A stretch of 64,000 nt of DNA from an uncultured Oribacterium sp. Lineage in GTDB: Bacteria > Bacillota > Clostridia > Lachnospirales > Lachnospiraceae. Within the stretch, counting starts at the first letter, position 1. Each line of letters starts with the position of its first letter. The position numbers and the translations under genes are program-made. The stretch covers positions 1 to 64,000 of the forward strand of contig CAMKKZ010000008.1 of NCBI GenBank assembly GCA_946413525.1. Direction: 5' to 3'. This document shows, piece after piece, positions 26,404-36,600 of this stretch. The notes beneath the pieces are model-generated. The model was not told the origin of the DNA and searched no databases. It saw only the letters and a list, made by a program, of their open reading frames with translations.

Positions 26404-29244
26404 ATGGCTAGAAAATGGGTTTACTTGTTTACAGAAGGCAATGCCGATATGCGTGAACTTCTCGGGGGGAAGGGCGCGAACCTTGCGGAGATGACGAATA
26501 TCGGACTCCCGGTTCCCCAGGGCTTCACAATTACGACGGAGGCCTGCACCCAGTATTACGAGGACGGCCGCGAGATCAACAGCGAGATCATGGGCCAGAT
26601 CAACGAATACATTACAAAGATGGAGGAAATCACAGGGAAGAAGTTCGGCGATAAGGAAAATCCGCTTCTGGTTTCCGTCCGTTCCGGCGCCCGCGCTTCC
26701 ATGCCCGGCATGATGGACACTATCCTGAACCTGGGCCTGAACGAGGACGTGGTGAACGTCATTGCCGAAAAATCCGGCAATTCCCGCTGGGCCTGGGACT
26801 GCTACCGCCGCTTCATCCAGATGTATTCCGACGTCGTCATGGAAGTGGGAAAGAAATATTTCGAGGAACTGATTGACAAGATGAAAGCCGACCGCGGCGT
26901 GAAGCAGGATGTGGAGCTCACGGCGGACGACCTGAAGGAGCTTGCCAACCAGTTCAAGGCAGAGTACAAGGCAAAAATCGGATCGGATTTCCCCAATGAC
27001 CCGAAGGAACAGCTTTATGGCGCCATCAAGGCCGTTTTCCGTAGCTGGGACAATCCCCGCGCCAATGTTTACCGCAGGGACAACGACATCCCTTATTCCT
27101 GGGGCACGGCCGTAAACGTGCAGTCCATGGCTTTCGGAAACATGGGCGATGACTGCGGAACCGGCGTTGCCTTCACCCGCGACCCGGCAACAGGGAACAA
27201 GGGGCTCTTCGGCGAGTTCCTGACCAATGCCCAGGGCGAGGACGTGGTGGCCGGCGTGCGTACTCCGATGCATATCACGGAGATGGAGCAGAAATTCCCG
27301 GAAGCTTTCCGTCAGTTCAAGGACGTCTGCCAGACGTTGGAGAAGCATTACCGCGACATGCAGGACATGGAGTTCACCGTGGAGCACGGAAAGCTCTATA
27401 TGCTGCAGACAAGGAACGGCAAGCGTACGGCTCAGGCCGCGCTGAAGATTGCCTGCGACCTTGTGGATGAGGGCATGAGGACCGAGGAAGAGGCCGTGGC
27501 CATGATCGATCCCAGGAATCTGGATACCCTCCTCCACCCTCAGTTCGACCAGACTGAGCTCAAAAAGACCCAGCCCCTCGGCAAAGGCCTTGGCGCGTCT
27601 CCGGGCGCAGCCTGCGGCCGGATCGTCTTTACTGCTGATGACGCGGTCAACTGGGCTGCCAGGGGCGAGAAGGTCGTCCTCGTTCGTCTGGAGACTTCTC
27701 CGGAAGACATTACCGGCATGAAGTCCGCGGAGGGCATCCTTACCGTTCGCGGTGGCATGACGAGCCATGCGGCCGTGGTTGCCAGAGGCATGGGCGAGTG
27801 CTGCGTGTCCGGATGCGGCGACATTGTCATGGACGAAGCAAACAAGCAGTTCACCCTTGCGGGAAAGACCTTCCATGAGGGCGACTACATTTCCATCGAT
27901 GGCACCACCGGCAATATTTACGGCGGCATTATCCCCACAGTGGATGCCAGCATCGCCGGCGAATTCGGACGGATCATGGCCTGGGCCGACAAGTTCCGCA
28001 GGCTCAAGGTCCGCACCAATGCCGACACGCCGCAGGATGCCAAAAAGGCCAGAGAGCTGGGCGCGGAGGGCATCGGCCTCTGCCGCACGGAGCATATGTT
28101 CTTTGACGAGGAAAGGATTGCCGCTTTCCGCGAGATGATCTGCTCGGATACCGTGGAAGCAAGGGAAGCCGCCCTTGACAAGATCCTTCCTTACCAGCAG
28201 GATGACTTCGAGAAGCTGTATGAGGCTCTGGAAGGCAACCCGGTCACCATCCGCTTCCTTGACCCTCCTCTTCATGAGTTTGTCCCTACCGAGGAGGAAG
28301 AAATCGAGAAGCTGGCCAACGCGCAGGGCAAGAGCGTGCAGGAAATCAAGGATATCATCGCCTCCCTGCATGAGTTCAATCCGATGATGGGACACAGGGG
28401 CTGCCGTCTCGCCGTCACTTATCCTGAAATCGCGAAGATGCAGACAAAGGCTGTCATCCGCGCCGCCATCAATGTCCAGAAGAATCATCCGAACTGGTCC
28501 GTGAAGCCCGAAATCATGATTCCGTTGATCTGCGACATCAAGGAACTCAAATATGTGAAGAAGATCGTGACCGAAACCGCCGACGCGGAAATCAAGGCTG
28601 CCGGCTCCAGCCTGAAGTACGAGGTCGGAACCATGATCGAGATTCCTCGTGCCGCCCTGACTGCGGACGAGATCGCGAAGGAAGCCGATTTCTTCTGCTT
28701 CGGTACGAATGACCTTACGCAGATGACCTATGGCTTCTCCCGTGACGATTCCGGCAAGTTCCTGAATTCGTATTACGATGCGAAGATCCTTGAGAACGAT
28801 CCTTTCGCGAAGCTGGATCAGACCGGGGTTGGAAAGCTTATGGAAATGGCCATCACCCTTGGGAAGCCGGTAAATCCGAAGCTCCATATCGGCATCTGCG
28901 GCGAGCACGGCGGCGATCCTTCCTCCGTCATGTTCTGCCACAAAATCGGCCTTGACTACGTATCCTGCTCTCCTTTCCGCGTGCCGGTCGCAAGGCTTGC
29001 TGCCGCCCAGGCCGCAATCAGCGACAAGGCCTGCGCAAAAACCGATAGTTCAGATAAGCAGACGAGGAAAGCAATCGTGGATGATGAGACAAAGCAGAGA
29101 CTGAAGGAATGCGCGGAAAAGGCGCAGACATTGGCCAGGGATCTGGCTGAAACCAGCGCGGAAGTCGCGAAGGCAGGCCTGGCGGGCCTGAAGGCGGGCA
29201 TTGAGGAAGCAAAACGCGCCTACAACGCGAACAAAAAGAATTAA
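26404..29244 (+). CDS. ppdK: Pyruvate, phosphate dikinase
   Basis: The enzyme reversibly converts pyruvate, ATP and phosphate to phosphoenolpyruvate, AMP and pyrophosphate. The 946-aa product opens with KWVYLFTEG and GGKGANLAEM (ATP-grasp domain). It has the phosphohistidine motif GGMTSHAAVVARGMGECCVS (about 450) and the C-terminal barrel with GICGEHGGDPSS and the catalytic Cys. Family members are near 875 aa. About 65 residues are added after SCSPFRVPVARLAAAQAAI: a Lys/Glu/Ala-rich helical tail ending KRAYNANKKN. AGGAGG precedes the ATG. In anaerobes it links glycolysis and gluconeogenesis at PEP. Confidence 0.96.
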   Translation: MARKWVYLFTEGNADMRELLGGKGANLAEMTNIGLPVPQGFTITTEACTQYYEDGREINSEIMGQINEYITKMEEITGKKFGDKENPLLVSVRSGARASMPGMMDTILNLGLNEDVVNVIAEKSGNSRWAWDCYRRFIQMYSDVVMEVGKKYFEELIDKMKADRGVKQDVELTADDLKELANQFKAEYKAKIGSDFPNDPKEQLYGAIKAVFRSWDNPRANVYRRDNDIPYSWGTAVNVQSMAFGNMGDDCGTGVAFTRDPATGNKGLFGEFLTNAQGEDVVAGVRTPMHITEMEQKFPEAFRQFKDVCQTLEKHYRDMQDMEFTVEHGKLYMLQTRNGKRTAQAALKIACDLVDEGMRTEEEAVAMIDPRNLDTLLHPQFDQTELKKTQPLGKGLGASPGAACGRIVFTADDAVNWAARGEKVVLVRLETSPEDITGMKSAEGILTVRGGMTSHAAVVARGMGECCVSGCGDIVMDEANKQFTLAGKTFHEGDYISIDGTTGNIYGGIIPTVDASIAGEFGRIMAWADKFRRLKVRTNADTPQDAKKARELGAEGIGLCRTEHMFFDEERIAAFREMICSDTVEAREAALDKILPYQQDDFEKLYEALEGNPVTIRFLDPPLHEFVPTEEEEIEKLANAQGKSVQEIKDIIASLHEFNPMMGHRGCRLAVTYPEIAKMQTKAVIRAAINVQKNHPNWSVKPEIMIPLICDIKELKYVKKIVTETADAEIKAAGSSLKYEVGTMIEIPRAALTADEIAKEADFFCFGTNDLTQMTYGFSRDDSGKFLNSYYDAKILENDPFAKLDQTGVGKLMEMAITLGKPVNPKLHIGICGEHGGDPSSVMFCHKIGLDYVSCSPFRVPVARLAAAQAAISDKACAKTDSSDKQTRKAIVDDETKQRLKECAEKAQTLARDLAETSAEVAKAGLAGLKAGIEEAKRAYNANKKN

Positions 29245-29315
29245 TAAGAATTAAAAAGTCAGACAGTTCAGCCACATAAGTTCTATCACATAAGTTCAGC
29301 CATATAAAATGGCAG

Positions 29316-29366
29316 AAAAAACCGGCATTCCGGGAAGCCTGCGCTTCCCCGGAATACCGGTTTTCT
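29316..29366. terminator. Bidirectional terminator after ppdK
   Basis: AAAACCGGCATTCCGGGAAG pairs with CTTCCCCGGAATACCGGTTTT with two small mismatches. T-runs on both strands let it stop ppdK from the left and the Ala-rich gene from the right. Confidence 0.9.
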
Positions 29367-29440
29367 TGTTTATCCCACGCTATATCTGCAAGTGAAAAAA
29401 CTGATGAAGAATTTCAGCAAGTTCTCATTTTTCTCCGGCC

Positions 29441-30112
29441 TTACTTGTACAAGGCGCTGAGCGCGCTGGCCATCTGGTTTCCCCTGCTAAGCGGGGCAGA
29501 GGACATAGCCTGGGCTTTTGGCATGGCAGCAGCCATAGTGGTCTTTGCCGCTGTACCGGGTTTAACGGATGCCGTCCTGGCCCCGGCACCGACAGCCGAC
29601 GAGCCGGAAGAGGCCTGCTGCGTACGGCCTTCGGTACTCCGGATTCCGGCCTGAGCATTTACGCCATTTGCGGCTTCTTTTTTCTCAGAACGAATCATGC
29701 GGCTGTTTGCCGCCTTCTTTCCGGAAATCCAGTTACGGCCTTCCTTGCTGATCTCCACATGGTCAAACCTGGGCTTTGTGAGGGCGCCGGCCTTCGCCGC
29801 GCTTTCCTGACCCTGGTCCTTCGCGGAGGCCTTGACGGCCTGGGCATTCCCCGCCTTGACGCTCTCGGAAAGCTTCTCCTGCTGCTGTGCCTGCAGCTTC
29901 TTCAGCTCTTCAGACTCCTCCTTCAGACCATTCGATGTAATCTTCTGATATTCCACTGCCCTGCCATTCATCTTTACGGCAAAATCCATGGATCTCTCCA
30001 TGCCTTTTTCGTCATTCCGAATCAAGGCATTTTCAAAGCCCTTCACCGGGGTCTCGCGAAGGCGCATCGCGGAATAAGTTCCCGTGATACCTTCCATAAT
30101 CTTTCCAGTCAT
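29441..30112 (-). CDS. Ala/Ser/Lys-rich hypothetical protein
   Basis: I do not recognise this 223-aa protein. It begins MTGKIMEGITGTYSAMRLRE with no signal peptide. The first 110 residues look helical (KITSNGLKEESEELKKLQAQ, coiled-coil-like). The remainder is low-complexity, rich in Ala, Ser, Gly and Lys, ending ASALSALYK. GGAGGT ahead of the ATG supports expression. It sits between ppdK and glyS with its own terminator. Some clostridial proteins of unknown function (DUF6033-like) have a similar form, but that is only a resemblance. Confidence 0.6.
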   Translation of the reverse strand: MTGKIMEGITGTYSAMRLRETPVKGFENALIRNDEKGMERSMDFAVKMNGRAVEYQKITSNGLKEESEELKKLQAQQQEKLSESVKAGNAQAVKASAKDQGQESAAKAGALTKPRFDHVEISKEGRNWISGKKAANSRMIRSEKKEAANGVNAQAGIRSTEGRTQQASSGSSAVGAGARTASVKPGTAAKTTMAAAMPKAQAMSSAPLSRGNQMASALSALYK

Positions 30113-30196
30113 ACTTTTTTACCTCCTTTCTATAGGATTAATGTTCACGGCATTTTCCATGCCGAAGGCAGATAGCCGGAACATTCAGACTTACGG

Positions 30197-31591
30197 TCAA
30201 AAAGCCAGTTTTTCGTCAAAATAAGCCTTCAGACCCTCGATGGGTATACGTACCTGGGCCATGCTGTCCCTTTCGCGGATTGTTACCGCATGGTCGTTTT
30301 CGGATTCGAAGTCATAGGTCACGCAGTAAGGGGTTCCGATTTCATCCTGACGGCGGTACCGCTTCCCAATATTGCCTCTGTCATCATATTCGCAATACCA
30401 ATATTTGGAAAGCTCTTCATGAATCTTCTCTGCGGCTCCGCCGAGCTTCTTTGAAAGAGGAAGCACGCCAATTTTGACCGGGGCAATGGCGGGATGGAAA
30501 TGAAGCACTGTCCGCTCGTCCCCTCCCTCCAGCTCTTCCACATCATAAGCCGCGCACAGAAAGGCCAGCGTCACGCGATCCGCGCCCAGGGACGGTTCCA
30601 CCACGTACGGAATATATCGCTCATTCTTCTCATCATCAAAATAACTGAGATCTTCGCCGGAAACCTCCTGATGACGGGAAAGATCGTAATCCGTCCGATC
30701 AGCGATTCCCCACAGCTCTCCCCATCCAAAGGGAAAGAGGAATTCAAGATCCGTCGTTGCCTTGGAATAAAACGAAAGCTCGGCCTGCTCGTGATCCCTG
30801 GCCCTTAACATATCTTCCGGAATGCCAAGGGACAGCAGCCAGTCCTGACAGAATTTCTTCCAGTAGGCAAACCATTCCAGATCCGTGTCCGGTTTGCAGA
30901 AGAATTCAAGCTCCATCTGCTCAAATTCCCTTGTACGGAAAGTGAAATTTCCGGGTGTGATCTCGTTCCGGAAGGATTTTCCAATCTGGGCGATGCCAAA
31001 AGGCAGTTTTTTCCGGGAAGTCCTCTGGATGTTTTTGAAATTCACGAAGATGCCCTGGGCTGTTTCCGGACGCAGATAGACCGCGTTCTTCGCGTCTTCC
31101 GTCACGCCCTGGAAGGTTTTGAACATGAGGTTGAACTGCCTGATTCCTGTGAAATTGTGCTTCCCACAGCTCGGGCAGGGCACATTATGCTCTTCTATGA
31201 ATTTCTCCATTTCCGCATTGGACCAGGCGTCCACAGATTCCGTAAGCGGAATGTCATTTTCCTTCGCGAAATCCTCGATCAGCTTGTCCGCCCTGAAGCG
31301 TTCATGGCATTCCTTGCAATCCATCAAAGGATCGGAAAAACTCGACAGGTGGCCGGATGCCACCCAGGTCTGCGGATTCATCAGGATGGCACAGTCCACG
31401 CCTACATTGTACTTTGACTCCTGCACGAACTTTTTCCACCAGGCTTTTTTCACATTATTTTTCAGCTCAACTCCAAGGTTTCCATAGTCCCATGTATTGG
31501 CCAGCCCCCCATAAATCTCGGAACCCGGAAAAATAAAGCCCCTGGTCTTTGACAGCGCTACGATTGTGTCCATTGAAAACTGCTTTGCCAT
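30197..31591 (-). CDS. glyS: Glycyl-tRNA synthetase (single-chain)
   Basis: It charges tRNA-Gly as an alpha2 enzyme of the eukaryote-like type. The start ATG at 31591 ([19 protein letters not shown]) follows GGGGAA; a TTG 15 bases upstream is less likely. Landmarks are [17 protein letters not shown], motif 2 ([20 protein letters not shown]), motif 3 near [10 protein letters not shown], and an anticodon-binding domain ([13 protein letters not shown]) from about 360. The length of 464 aa is normal. No T-box is visible in the 125 bp upstream. Confidence 0.96.
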   Translation of the reverse strand: MAKQFSMDTIVALSKTRGFIFPGSEIYGGLANTWDYGNLGVELKNNVKKAWWKKFVQESKYNVGVDCAILMNPQTWVASGHLSSFSDPLMDCKECHERFRADKLIEDFAKENDIPLTESVDAWSNAEMEKFIEEHNVPCPSCGKHNFTGIRQFNLMFKTFQGVTEDAKNAVYLRPETAQGIFVNFKNIQRTSRKKLPFGIAQIGKSFRNEITPGNFTFRTREFEQMELEFFCKPDTDLEWFAYWKKFCQDWLLSLGIPEDMLRARDHEQAELSFYSKATTDLEFLFPFGWGELWGIADRTDYDLSRHQEVSGEDLSYFDDEKNERYIPYVVEPSLGADRVTLAFLCAAYDVEELEGGDERTVLHFHPAIAPVKIGVLPLSKKLGGAAEKIHEELSKYWYCEYDDRGNIGKRYRRQDEIGTPYCVTYDFESENDHAVTIRERDSMAQVRIPIEGLKAYFDEKLAF

Positions 31592-31732
31592 AATTTCCCC
31601 TATCAATGTCTTTTATTTACTTTTTACTATTAGGTTATTAACTGTCCTATATGTTATTATCGTCCAGATATTTCTTTTGATTATAGATAGCTTCCGATGA
31701 ATATAATTTTCTTATATATTAGCTGCCGCGTG

Positions 31733-32404
31733 TCAGCCAATTGCTTTCAGAACCTGGAGGGAGCGAATGTTCGGCGGCATGAAATCACGCATTGCCTCAT
31801 CCACCCTTTTTGAAAACTCAAGAAGCGCGTCCTCTGTCAGAAGGAAGGTGAAAAGCTTTGACAGAGGGGTTTCCAGCACAAAGGACCAGGCATATTCAAC
31901 AGCCGGGGAGGAAGGGGTCAGGGGTTTCTCCGTATACTCCCCATTCAGTCGGAGGAGACGGAGTTCGAAAATCCTCCGGACCAGCGGGTTGGGAAGCCGC
32001 TCATTCAGGATGGCTTTCATTGACAGGTACAAAAGCGTGATTAGCTCCCCCGCGTCCAGCCCCTCCTGGGAGACATAGTCGGCAAGTTCCATGAAATAGG
32101 AACCATAGCAGGCCCTTTCCAGATCCAGCGCGATTTCCGAAAAATAGGAACCAATCTCTGCCGAACGCAAATTATACCCGGACTTTCCCGCGCGCAGGCT
32201 GAACGTGCCGAAGACAAAGCTGCGGGTCGCGGCCAGAAGCGGGGAAGACGGCTTCCTCGCCCCCGAGGCCCAGACAGTGATCTTGCCCCTTTCAGCGCTC
32301 AGTATGCTGACCCTGCGGTCATACTCCCGGAAGGGGAAGGAGGAAAGCACCACCCCATGCACCTCAAATTCCTTTTCATCAGATTTCACGGGGGTCATAA
32401 CCAT
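31733..32404 (-). CDS. recO: DNA repair protein RecO
   Basis: RecO mediates RecA loading in RecF-pathway repair. The 223-aa product has the OB-fold start (VHGVVLSSFPFREYDRRVSILSAERGKITVWASGARKPSS) and the helical domain (LRSAEIGSYFSEIALDLERACYGSYFMELADY). It is shorter than the usual 240-260 aa and lacks the Cys4 zinc-binding segment, which is also missing in some relatives. Its start (ATG 32404, or 32398) overlaps the end of era by 20-26 bases, so translation is coupled. The order era-recO is conserved in Firmicutes. Confidence 0.9.
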   Translation of the reverse strand: MVMTPVKSDEKEFEVHGVVLSSFPFREYDRRVSILSAERGKITVWASGARKPSSPLLAATRSFVFGTFSLRAGKSGYNLRSAEIGSYFSEIALDLERACYGSYFMELADYVSQEGLDAGELITLLYLSMKAILNERLPNPLVRRIFELRLLRLNGEYTEKPLTPSSPAVEYAWSFVLETPLSKLFTFLLTEDALLEFSKRVDEAMRDFMPPNIRSLQVLKAIG

Positions 32405-33485
32405 ATTCCCGGAGGTAGGTCGAATTATCCCTCCAGTTTTTCCGCACCTTCACAAAGAGCTTCAAATTAACCTTTCCTTCCACCAGCTCCTCAATCCGCA
32501 TTCTTGCGGCAGTGCCGATATTTTTGATCATCCGCCCCCCTTTTCCGATAATGATGCCCTTATGCGCCTCCCGCTCACAGACTATGGACGCGCTTACATC
32601 CCATAAGCCGGAAGGACGCTCCCGCATTTCTTCCACCAGGACCGCAATGCCATGGGGGACTTCATCCTCCAGCTTGTAGAGAGCCTGTTCCCTTATAAGC
32701 TCCGCGGCAATGCCCCGCATCGGCATGTCCGTCACGGTATCCTCGTCATAATACCTGGGGCCGATCGGGAGCAGGCGAAATATCTCATCCAAAAGCGCTG
32801 AGAGATTCATCTTTTTCCAGGCAGACAGAGATACCATGGCATCGAAATCAAGAAGCCCCCCATAAAGGTCAAGCGTCCTTTTCAAAGCATCCCCTGAGAC
32901 TGTGTCCTGTTTATTGACGACAAGTATTTTTTTCTGCTCCGTCTGCCGCAGGGCTTCCACGATCATGTCCTCCGAAGTGGATCTCAGCCAGTCCGGAAGA
33001 GATTCCTTGGGTGAATCACCGGGGCTAGAGGATGTCTCCCATAAGGCGGGCTTTGACTGCCCCTCCGGCTGATCGTCATTTGCGGGCTTTGACCGCCCCA
33101 CCGGCTGATCGTAATTTACAGGCTTTGACCGCCCCTCCGGCTGATCGTCATTTGCGGAATCAAATCTGTCCGCCCCCTGATTCTCAGGAGCAAAGCTCAG
33201 CGGCTCCACAAGCCAAAGCACGACGTCGGCATCGCCCAATGACTTTTCCGCCGCCCGCTCCATGTAGTTCCCAAGCTTATTCCTTGCCCTATGCATCCCC
33301 GGCGTATCCAGAAAGGCGATTTGCCCCCGCTCATCATCATAAACTCCCAGAATCCGGGTTCTCGTGGTCTGGGGGCGTTTTGAGGTTATCGCGATCTTCT
33401 GCCCCACCAGGGCGTTCATAAGGGTGGACTTCCCCACATTCGGTCTGCCCACAAGCGCCACAAAACCAGATTTAATCTCCATCAT
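32379..33485 (-). CDS. era: GTPase Era with tandem-repeat insertion
   Basis: Era helps 30S subunit maturation and binds 16S rRNA. From the ATG at 33485 (or 33482), just overlapping the peptidase stop, it runs GFVALVGRPNVGKSTLMNAL, DTPGM and NKQD. The C-terminal KH domain has HKGIIIGKGGRMIKNIG. A normal Era is near 300 aa; this one is about 368. The surplus lies between the WLVEP strand and the NKQD motif: three 12-aa units ANDDQPEGRSKP plus a Ser/Pro-rich linker, a region that should loop out of the G domain. The apparent upstream extension to 33578 is only an overlapping frame of the peptidase gene. Confidence 0.94.
   Translation of the reverse strand: MMEIKSGFVALVGRPNVGKSTLMNALVGQKIAITSKRPQTTRTRILGVYDDERGQIAFLDTPGMHRARNKLGNYMERAAEKSLGDADVVLWLVEPLSFAPENQGADRFDSANDDQPEGRSKPVNYDQPVGRSKPANDDQPEGQSKPALWETSSSPGDSPKESLPDWLRSTSEDMIVEALRQTEQKKILVVNKQDTVSGDALKRTLDLYGGLLDFDAMVSLSAWKKMNLSALLDEIFRLLPIGPRYYDEDTVTDMPMRGIAAELIREQALYKLEDEVPHGIAVLVEEMRERPSGLWDVSASIVCEREAHKGIIIGKGGRMIKNIGTAARMRIEELVEGKVNLKLFVKVRKNWRDNSTYLREYGYDPREI
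33048..33155 (-). repeat. 3 x 36-nt tandem repeat inside era
   Basis: Three in-frame 36-nt units (33048, 33084, 33120) encode ANDDQPEGRSKP, VNYDQPVGRSKP and ANDDQPEGQSKP. Unit-to-unit differences are few. Confidence 0.9.
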
Positions 33486-36400
33486 CCGCCCCCTGCCCGG
33501 CCAGGCCGGACATGTCCGCCGGGAACAGGTCCTCGGTGCTGTAGAAAAGCTCCTTCGCGTTGTCAACCGCGGCGGCATTTCCTATGGTGCAGGAAGCGCC
33601 ACACTGAAGGATCTCTTCCACATAGTCCGCCAGCGCCCGAATGTCTGATACCTCCGCATCCAGCACCTCATCCCGAATCTTTTGGAACATCTCATTGGAT
33701 ATCCCCCTAATGTAGGCGCTAAGGGCCCGGGCGGTTTTTGCATGGTTCGAAAGGGGCGTATCCATCCTGGATATGGTTCCTATGACATATTTTGTCATAT
33801 CCCTGGGGCTCGCTTCAAAGCTGCGCAGATAGTCGGGAATATCCCGGTAAATCCTGTCTGTTTCCTCAATATGGGGATCCCGGTAGGACACAAAATGAGA
33901 TTCTCCCGAATAGCCAAAGCTGCACATGCACCCATAGGCGCCGCCCCTGACCCTGAGGTTCTGCCAGAGATATTCATAATCCATTATCCCTGTCAGCACC
34001 CGCAAAGCGCCCGTATATGGATGCTTCAAGGTGTCAAAGCGGCCGCTCCTCGCGACATAATTCACCATCGAGGATGTACGGAAGCCTTCATTCCTGTTGC
34101 CGGAAAGCAGGATCTGCGGCACGGAATCCGCCTCCGTTGGCATGTCGGCTTCTTCCTTCACGGAACGAGGGGAATTTTCTAAATACAACTTGCGGAAGGC
34201 TCCCCAGCTTTCCCGGATCTTCCGGAAGCCTTCCTTCCCGGAACCAACGGAAACAAAGAGCCTGTCAATGTCAAAGAGCTTTCCCGCCAGAGCTTCAAGC
34301 TTCCCGGCAAAAGACGCCGGGTTTTCCCTGTGCAGCTTCACGGCCTTTTCAAGAAAACGGAAAAAGCTGATTCCTTCCGTCAGCTCGTAATAGGCCGAGG
34401 ACGCGGAATAATAAGAACCTGCCCGCCCTACCGCGAAATTATGGGAACTGCCCTCGATCCGCATCCGCATCCTGGACAAGGACTCATTAAGGATTTCCCC
34501 CATCCTTTTCTGATCTCCATATTTCGTGGAATGAAGTATTTCCTCAAGCAGGGAGAAGGCCGTCCCCGTCTCGTCCTCAAGGAATTTGAGATCCACGATA
34601 AAGCATCCCGTATATCGGCTGCTGTCCTGTAGATTCCCATAGCAGTTCATGGAAAAATTCAGCCCGCCCAGATGAAGGTATATTTCGGACGCGAGATCCT
34701 GGAAGCCATGATTCCTCGTGTCCATATAGGCCAGCGCCGCGCGGAGAAAGGATGCGTACTGCAATTCTTCTTCCGTAAGGTCCGCGGTGCTGAAAAGGAG
34801 CTGCAGGTAGCTGATCCCCTTCGTCGGAAGCTCTGTAAACAGCACGCCGGTACCGTCCATTTTTTCCACCAGGGAATGATATTCCTCCGCTTCGCGCGAT
34901 ATATCCTCCCTTTCCAGCAGGGGCAGCTTCAAAAGGTCCTCCTCCGGGGTGGGGCTCGCCTGCCACTCCGCCAGCTTCCTGCCGTCCTCCGCCAGCTTTT
35001 CCCTTTCCTCCGGGCTCATGGACTCAAGCTTTTTGGAAAGCTCCGTTTCCAGCTTCTGCTCCTGCTTTTCCGTAAGCCCGCTTTCCGGACGCACCACAAT
35101 GAGGGCGGAATGGGGATTGTCCAGCAGATATTTCCGCACCAGCCCTTCAAAATAGCCGCTGTCCAGCTCTTTCCGCAGCTCATCATACAGCTCAAGGCAC
35201 TCCAGGTAAGACCAGGGCTTCCCCCCATAGAGCCAGGATTCCAAAACGGACAGGGCATAAACCAGGCCCTTCGGCGTCCTGCCATAGTCCTCCTCGCGGT
35301 AAAGGAACTCGTCATGGCGGATGGCGGAAAGCAGGGCCTTTTTGTCCAGCCCCTGATCACAAAGCCCTCGGAGCGTCTCCTCAATAATGGAAAGGAAGCG
35401 CTCCTCCTTGTCCATATCCGTATTTTTGGCCGTGATCGCGAAATAAGGCTGCAGTATGCCCGTATCCAGCCCGCCGTAAACATCCTGCCCTATGCCTGCG
35501 GAAAGCAGGGCCTGCTTGAGGGGGGCGCCGGGAGAAGTCAGCAGGGCATATTCCAGCATGGAAAAGGCCATGCGCTCCTTCTGTCCCTCGAGACCGTCCA
35601 GCACAATTCCCAGGCTTAAATAGGTGTTTTCCCTGAGCGACTCGCCGGGAAGGACCGCATAGGGCTCCTCTTCCCTTCTCCTCTTCGGAAAGGCCTCCTG
35701 CCTTTCAATCCCGGAATCCGGATCAATGGCGTCATAATCATGGAGATATTCCCTGTCCAGCCATTCCAGCTTCTTTTCCATGTCAAGGTCGCCATAAAGG
35801 ATGATATACGCGTTCGAAGGGTGGTAATAACGCCTGTGGAACTCGCAAAAGGCTTCATAGCTCAGGGAAGGGATATCCTGCGGATCCCCCCCGGATTCAT
35901 TTCCATACGTCGTGTTCGGGAAAAGCGCGTGAAGCGTAGTCCTTTCCAGGACCTCGTCAGGGCTGGAAAACGCCCCCTTCATCTCATTATAGACAACCCC
36001 GTTATAGGAAAGGCCGGCCCCGTCCTGCGCCTTTTCGCCAGCCATGGCGTCATTCCCGTCCGGCTCCCCAATAGAAACGGGAACGGTCTCCTCCTGCCCA
36101 TCTCCAAAGAGCGCGGCGGCAGTCCCGTCAAAATCCCCGGCGGGATCTGCCAGCTCATAATGCCAGCCTTCCTGCCGGAAGATCCTCTCATCCCTTATGC
36201 AGTCAGGGTGCAGCACGGCATCCATGTAAACATCCATCAGGTTGTCAAAGTCCTTCTCATTAGTGGACGCGATGGGATAAACCGTCTTGTCGGGATAGGT
36301 CATGGCATTGAGGAAAGTGTTCAGAGACCCCTTGGCCAGCTCCACAAAAGGATCCTTTAAAGGGAATTTTTTCGACCCACAGAGGACGGAATGCTCCAGA

Positions 36401-36585
36401 ATATGGGCAACTCCGGTAGAATCTGACGGGGTCGTGCGGAACGCGATGCAGAAGACCCTGTTCACATCATCATTCTTCAATGTGAAAACTCTGGCGCCAG
36501 ACTTACGGTGCCTGTATTCCATGCCCACCGCGGAAAGCTCCGGTATACTTTTCTCCCCAATTAACTCGTATATATTTCTTTGCAT
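33472..36585 (-). CDS. M16C (presequence-protease-like) metallopeptidase
   Basis: The 1037-aa cytosolic zinc peptidase has the inverted zinc motif HILEH in STGVAHILEHSVLCGSKKFP (about 60-80), followed by KGSLNTFLNAMTYPDKTVYP. This is the M16C/PreP subgroup, which breaks down oligopeptides. Four insulinase-like domains fill the length, and the C-terminal part has RGGAYGCMCSFGYSGE, typical of the last domain. GAGAGGATT precedes the ATG. Its last codons overlap the start of era, and the gene block continues with recO. The role is probably peptide recycling. Confidence 0.92.
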   Translation of the reverse strand: MQRNIYELIGEKSIPELSAVGMEYRHRKSGARVFTLKNDDVNRVFCIAFRTTPSDSTGVAHILEHSVLCGSKKFPLKDPFVELAKGSLNTFLNAMTYPDKTVYPIASTNEKDFDNLMDVYMDAVLHPDCIRDERIFRQEGWHYELADPAGDFDGTAAALFGDGQEETVPVSIGEPDGNDAMAGEKAQDGAGLSYNGVVYNEMKGAFSSPDEVLERTTLHALFPNTTYGNESGGDPQDIPSLSYEAFCEFHRRYYHPSNAYIILYGDLDMEKKLEWLDREYLHDYDAIDPDSGIERQEAFPKRRREEEPYAVLPGESLRENTYLSLGIVLDGLEGQKERMAFSMLEYALLTSPGAPLKQALLSAGIGQDVYGGLDTGILQPYFAITAKNTDMDKEERFLSIIEETLRGLCDQGLDKKALLSAIRHDEFLYREEDYGRTPKGLVYALSVLESWLYGGKPWSYLECLELYDELRKELDSGYFEGLVRKYLLDNPHSALIVVRPESGLTEKQEQKLETELSKKLESMSPEEREKLAEDGRKLAEWQASPTPEEDLLKLPLLEREDISREAEEYHSLVEKMDGTGVLFTELPTKGISYLQLLFSTADLTEEELQYASFLRAALAYMDTRNHGFQDLASEIYLHLGGLNFSMNCYGNLQDSSRYTGCFIVDLKFLEDETGTAFSLLEEILHSTKYGDQKRMGEILNESLSRMRMRIEGSSHNFAVGRAGSYYSASSAYYELTEGISFFRFLEKAVKLHRENPASFAGKLEALAGKLFDIDRLFVSVGSGKEGFRKIRESWGAFRKLYLENSPRSVKEEADMPTEADSVPQILLSGNRNEGFRTSSMVNYVARSGRFDTLKHPYTGALRVLTGIMDYEYLWQNLRVRGGAYGCMCSFGYSGESHFVSYRDPHIEETDRIYRDIPDYLRSFEASPRDMTKYVIGTISRMDTPLSNHAKTARALSAYIRGISNEMFQKIRDEVLDAEVSDIRALADYVEEILQCGASCTIGNAAAVDNAKELFYSTEDLFPADMSGLAGQGADDGD

Positions 36586-36600
36586 AATCCTCTCTCTTCT

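Noticed and set aside
26389-28941. 850-codon open frame on the minus strand opposite ppdK
   Set aside because: It is the shadow of a GC-rich codon pattern; the plus strand encodes clear PPDK motifs over the whole length and the minus frame has no family features.
31592-31732. T-box riboswitch before glyS
   Set aside because: No T-box consensus (AGGGTGGAACC type) or stem I pattern is visible in the short AT-rich leader.
33486-33578. N-terminal extension of Era (MPPRLTTRRS...)
   Set aside because: It overlaps the end of the peptidase gene in another frame; the ATG at 33485 has its own ribosome site and matches the usual Era start.
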